The notes under the pieces were generated by a model that was not told the DNA's origin, searched no databases, and was given only the letters and a program-made list of their open reading frames with translations. A stretch of 64,000 nt of DNA from Cordia subcordata (lineage: Eukaryota; Streptophyta; Magnoliopsida; Boraginales; Cordiaceae), in contig JAPTOF010000020.1 in NCBI GenBank assembly GCA_028554755.1, forward strand, positions 3,973,001 to 4,037,000, in the 5' to 3' direction. Positions 60,740-64,000 of the stretch are shown here, one piece after another (the stretch's first letter is position 1; every line of letters begins with the position of its first letter). A program made the translations under genes and the position numbers.

Positions 60740-61393
60740 ACAATAACTACTATTAAAAAGACATATTTTTTTGGCATATGCCACATGTCATCATTCAAAC
60801 CCTTCTTTTTCATCCAACAAGATATAGGGCTTGTTTGGATTGGCTTTGTTTCAGGAAAAAACACTTTTTTTTTTCTGAAAAAGTTATATTAAATTTATAA
60901 TAACTATTTGATTTGGCTTTAAAAAAAACTGAAACTCTAAAAAAAGCTCAAATGCAGCTTTTTTTAAAAGCCAAAATTTTCAGCTTCTAAAAAAAACTAT
61001 TTTTCAAAAGCTATTAAAAAAAGCGTTTTTGAAAAAAACCAATTCAAACGAGCCCATACACACACACACACACACAAAACTATTACTTAATTTAAATTTA
61101 TCTAATCACAAATTAATAATATAATTATTCATCTATAAATAACATTCAAAAAAAAGTTGTTGCATATTCCCCATGTCACATCATTTTCTGATTTGATTTT
61201 CTCAATTTAAATATTTTATTTAATTGTTGCAGATGTCCCATAAAGACATTATCATTGAAACTTACCAAGAATTAATCTTTAAAAGATATATTTGTATTTT
61301 ATCTTTACAGAAAATATAAAAATTAGACATCAATAATAAATAAAAATATTAAAAACACATATTTTTCCATGCATTGTACAAAGTACACCCTAG
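60740..61393 (+). mobile_element. Helitron-like element with nested MITE
   Basis: Its 3' end CACCCTAG before T, preceded by GTACAAAGTAC able to form a hairpin, matches the 7712-8019 element over its last ~80 bp. The 5' end is uncertain. It contains the MITE 60827-61055. Confidence 0.35.
60827..61055. mobile_element. 229-bp foldback MITE
   Basis: TIRs are GGGCTTGTTTGGATTGGCTT and, reversed, GGGCTCGTTTGAATTGGTTT. The target duplication ATA is at 60824-60826 and 61056-61058. Same family and length as 12931-13158. Confidence 0.75.
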
Positions 61394-61949
61394 TTTTCTA
61401 TGCTTTCAGATTTAAGATTTTAGATAAACATATAACAAACACAATATTAGTTTGATAATTTGAAAATCTTTAACTAAATTTTTGGATTTAAAAAATTCTT
61501 AGAATCAGGCCTATACACACTATAAAATTTTAAGTCAATAAATACTTTTTTTGGTTACATTTGGAGTAAGCATAAAAGTGTATCTTGATAACTTTTACTC
61601 TAGTTACGGTTTGAAGTGTAATAAAATATTATTTATATTTTCAAACATAATAATAATATTGAAATTTAATTTTTTTAAGATAACAAAAAATTTGTTAAGC
61701 TTGAAAGTATAACTAATATAATTTGAAAAATGCATATTACATTTCAAAGTGGAGTAAATTTTTAATTTCACTTGATGCATGCCTATATTAGATATGCTCC
61801 TCAGTATAGCATCAATTTTATGTTACGTTGAAAACCCTTACACTTGAGTCAAGCGTAACTAATTTATTTTGTTGCATTTTTAAATGTAACTAGAAGCTTA
61901 AAAATGTATATCTATTGGCTTGATTTCCTATAGTGACAATAAAAAAATA
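61394..61949. other. unassigned AT-rich DNA
   Basis: Nothing recognisable; it is the right edge of the insertion nest in the NLR3 intron. Confidence 0.5.
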
Positions 61950-62285
61950 ATTTTGTACTGTCTAAAATTAATTTTTAAGATCACTTAATACAGATATTGA
62001 GATCTCCTAGTATATTTTCGATAATATTAATCTACCAAATATTGAACCATCGTAATTAATCCCTATTAAATAAAATAATATGATCAAATACCTAATAAAC
62101 TTTATGAAGACGAAAATGAAAACAATAGTATAAAACCATAAAGAGTAAAAAGATAATGAAACAAGAAAGTCTAAGTCTAAGAATAAAGTAAACCGCATTC
62201 TACTGTGGTCTTGTTAAAGATATAATCCACAACTTCAGATTCTTGGGTAACATCTTGTACATGAATAGCATGTCAAAGAATAATA

Positions 62286-63120
62286 GGATGTTTGGATTGA
62301 CTTATCGAAAAATCACTTAAAGTACTTTTAATTTTAAGTGATTTTTTTTATGACTTTAAATACTTATGTACTTAACACTCCCCCTTACATGTAACTAAAT
62401 TTTTAAGAGCTTGTATATAGACAATTTAATATTTTTTAAATAAGTGGTGGTGAATTATAAAATAATATATTTATTTATTGTACTTAACACACCCCTCACA
62501 TGCAGCGTATAACTTAATTTGTTTATAACTTGCATGTAGATAATTTAATATTTTTCTAAATGGGTGACCGTGAATTTCAAACCTTGGACTATCTCGTTTT
62601 TAAGCTCTGATACTATATTGAGTTATTATCTTATCTAAAAGTTTAACCTTATATAGAGGGTTAAAAAATAACTTATATTATTAAAATAACTATTAAAAAC
62701 ATGAAATTAGAATTCAATTAAAAATAATATAAATATAAATATTTATTTATTTATTTCTTAAACATATATTATCAAAATGTAATAATTTAATAAAATTTAT
62801 GTTTTATATGTATAAATATATAATAATTATTAAATAATATAGTAATAAATATAAAAAGATAAGTATAAGATAAAAGAATAAAGATATTTTAGTAATAAAG
62901 ATAAAAAGTAAGAATAAGATAGTGATTGATTTGGTCAAACTAGTTTTTTTTTCTAAAGTAATTAAAGTCATAAAAAGTACAAGTTAGAGGTGAGAAACTT
63001 TTATTTTTTGCTTAAACCACTTAAAAAATGTAATTTTTTTTAATTAAAACAAACATGTATATTAGCTTAAATTGGATTTTAAGTATATTTGACCCCGTTA
63101 AAAGCCAAATCAAACACCCC
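62286..63120. mobile_element. MITE related to 39107-39575
   Basis: Ends GGATGTTTGGATTGACTTA and, reversed, GGGGTGTTTGATTTGGCTTT. The left arm shares CTTAAAGTACTTTTAATTTT with 39130-39160. The middle (62370-62650) contains a repeated CACATG segment and is probably a further insertion. Confidence 0.55.
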
Positions 63121-63372
63121 TAAGAAATAAATACATAAATATGTTTATATTGTACTTTAACTCGAATCCTATTTTTATGTTGTTTAATAGTTATTATATC
63201 AATATAATTTTTTTTAGCCAAATCTAACTAAATATTTATTTTTATAAATGTTATTTTTATTCAATTTCATAACTATTTATAAAAAAAAGGTTTAAAATCA
63301 AAGCTTAAGTAGTGTTTTGATAAACCAATCCCAGACAGCTTCTTTGTTAAAGTAGGTAATATTCGTAGTTAC

Positions 63373-63773
63373 CTTTTTTCTGGTTCAGACGGCGAGGCAT
63401 AGAAGCCAAATTGCTTTTCAGTGTAAATCCCGCTAAGCCTTTTCCGGATGGACTCAATGTCTCGTACTGCTCTTTTTATTGTAAATGAGTGTCTGATTAC
63501 GTGGGTAGCTTTGCTGAAGACGGCCTTCTCGAGGACAAGGTTGTCGATGGCATCTTCAGCTTCCTCAACCACACTTGTGATGTTGTTCACCAGTTCTTGC
63601 AAGGTGCGACTCTTGACTCGCTGTTCCGTGAAGTCCTCTACGACTCCTTTGAAGACTTTAAGGTCCTGGCGCAGCCCCTCGACCTCCTTTCTCTCGTCAC
63701 CAATTAGTTCTGCATTATAACGCAGTAGCTGCGTTAGGTTCTCTAAGAGAAATCCTACTGCAAATTCTGCCAT
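63373..63773 (-). pseudogene. NLR3 CC exon (orphaned)
   Basis: It starts MAEFAVGFLLENLTQLL and continues with EAEDAID to KQFGFYASPSEPEK. ATG 63773 is chosen by homology with NLR1 and NLR2; an in-frame ATG 36 bases upstream also exists. The exon frame itself is intact. The GTAACT donor follows AAAAAAG and leaves phase 2, whereas NLR1 and NLR2 leave phase 0, so splicing to the 45556 acceptor would be out of frame. Unspliced, the frame stops within the donor (AGG TAA at 63374-63369), giving a CC-only protein of about 134 aa. The NB-ARC partner lies 17.8 kb away at 45556. Confidence 0.82.
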
Positions 63774-64000
63774 GATCTCTTGCTCGCTTATTTCTTCTTC
63801 TTTTTTCACTTTTTGATATCAGTACTGCTGGAGTGCGTATATATATTTACACTACACTTCCTTCTTTGTTCCGTCTTCTTTATTTCTTGTAGGCATGGGC
63901 AAATCCGCCACAACTTTGAGTGCCGATGAGAATATATATATACACAAAACACATGCAGGCCTAGTTTTTATAAAATTGACTCGGGCTCCTGCCGAGTCAT
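63774..64000 (-). promoter_or_regulatory. NLR3 leader and promoter module
   Basis: TATATATAT at 63839-63846 lies about 65 bp upstream of the ATG. The shared module begins at about 63953 with TTGACT (W-box, 63976-63981) and is cut by the window edge. Confidence 0.5.

Larger units (their letters stand above)
45557..63372 (-). other. NLR3 intron, expanded by nested insertions
   Basis: The ends match the NLR2 intron: 45557-45805 with 24845-25110, and 61950-62284 with 25138-25420. Between them lie about 16 kb of transposons (TRIM array, CACTA MITE, Copia-A and Copia-B, CACTA, SINE, MITE). 45806-46400 is AT-rich with an (AT)n run at 46262-46290. 63122-63372 is unassigned. Confidence 0.8.

Overview
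The window is plant nuclear DNA. It is AT-rich, intron-containing and full of plant transposons. Two genes encode coiled-coil NB-ARC-LRR immune receptors (NLRs) of the R1/Rx-like 'late blight resistance homolog' type. That NLR family, together with Copia, TRIM, CACTA, MULE and tRNA-SINE elements, fits an asterid eudicot. Lamiales or Solanales would be my guess, but the species cannot be read from the sequence.

Layout. (1) 0.26-5.37 kb: a Copia retrotransposon with near-identical 247-bp LTRs and a perfect 5-bp target duplication (TSD), but a gag-pol broken by many frameshifts. (2) 5.87-7.39 kb, minus strand: the first two exons of a caprin-like gene that runs off the left edge. (3) 7.5-13.5 kb: gene-poor DNA holding an old tandem duplication. 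The two copies have been opened by different transposons, so each serves as the empty-site control for the other. (4) 14.7-63.8 kb: a head-to-tail NLR cluster, all on the minus strand. NLR1 (14.74-18.19 kb) and NLR2 (22.71-26.56 kb) look intact, each with one intron between the CC exon and the NB-ARC-LRR exon. NLR3 is a pseudogene: its NB-ARC-LRR exon is at 43.43-45.56 kb and its CC exon at 63.37-63.77 kb, separated by about 16 kb of nested insertions inside one ancestral intron. A lone CC fragment at 40.22-40.35 kb and a start-codon remnant at 34.03 kb mark further lost copies.

Between NLR2 and NLR3 (26.7-41.2 kb) lies a degenerate array of NLR upstream DNA. One promoter-proximal module, with W-box cores, occurs about ten times across the cluster and mostly no longer faces a gene. 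This records repeated unequal exchange. The NLR3 intron nest (45.8-61.9 kb) holds a concatenated TRIM array, an old Copia (A), a second Copia (B) inserted in A, a CACTA element inside B's integrase, and a young tRNA-derived SINE with a perfect 16-bp TSD.

I found no clearly new biochemical system. The most informative signals are the reconstructable birth and death of the NLR cluster, the ghost promoter modules, the CC-only exon whose stop codon overlaps its splice donor, a MULE that still carries a transposase zinc-knuckle remnant, and the tandem TRIM. All gene models are by eye; no searches or transcripts were available.
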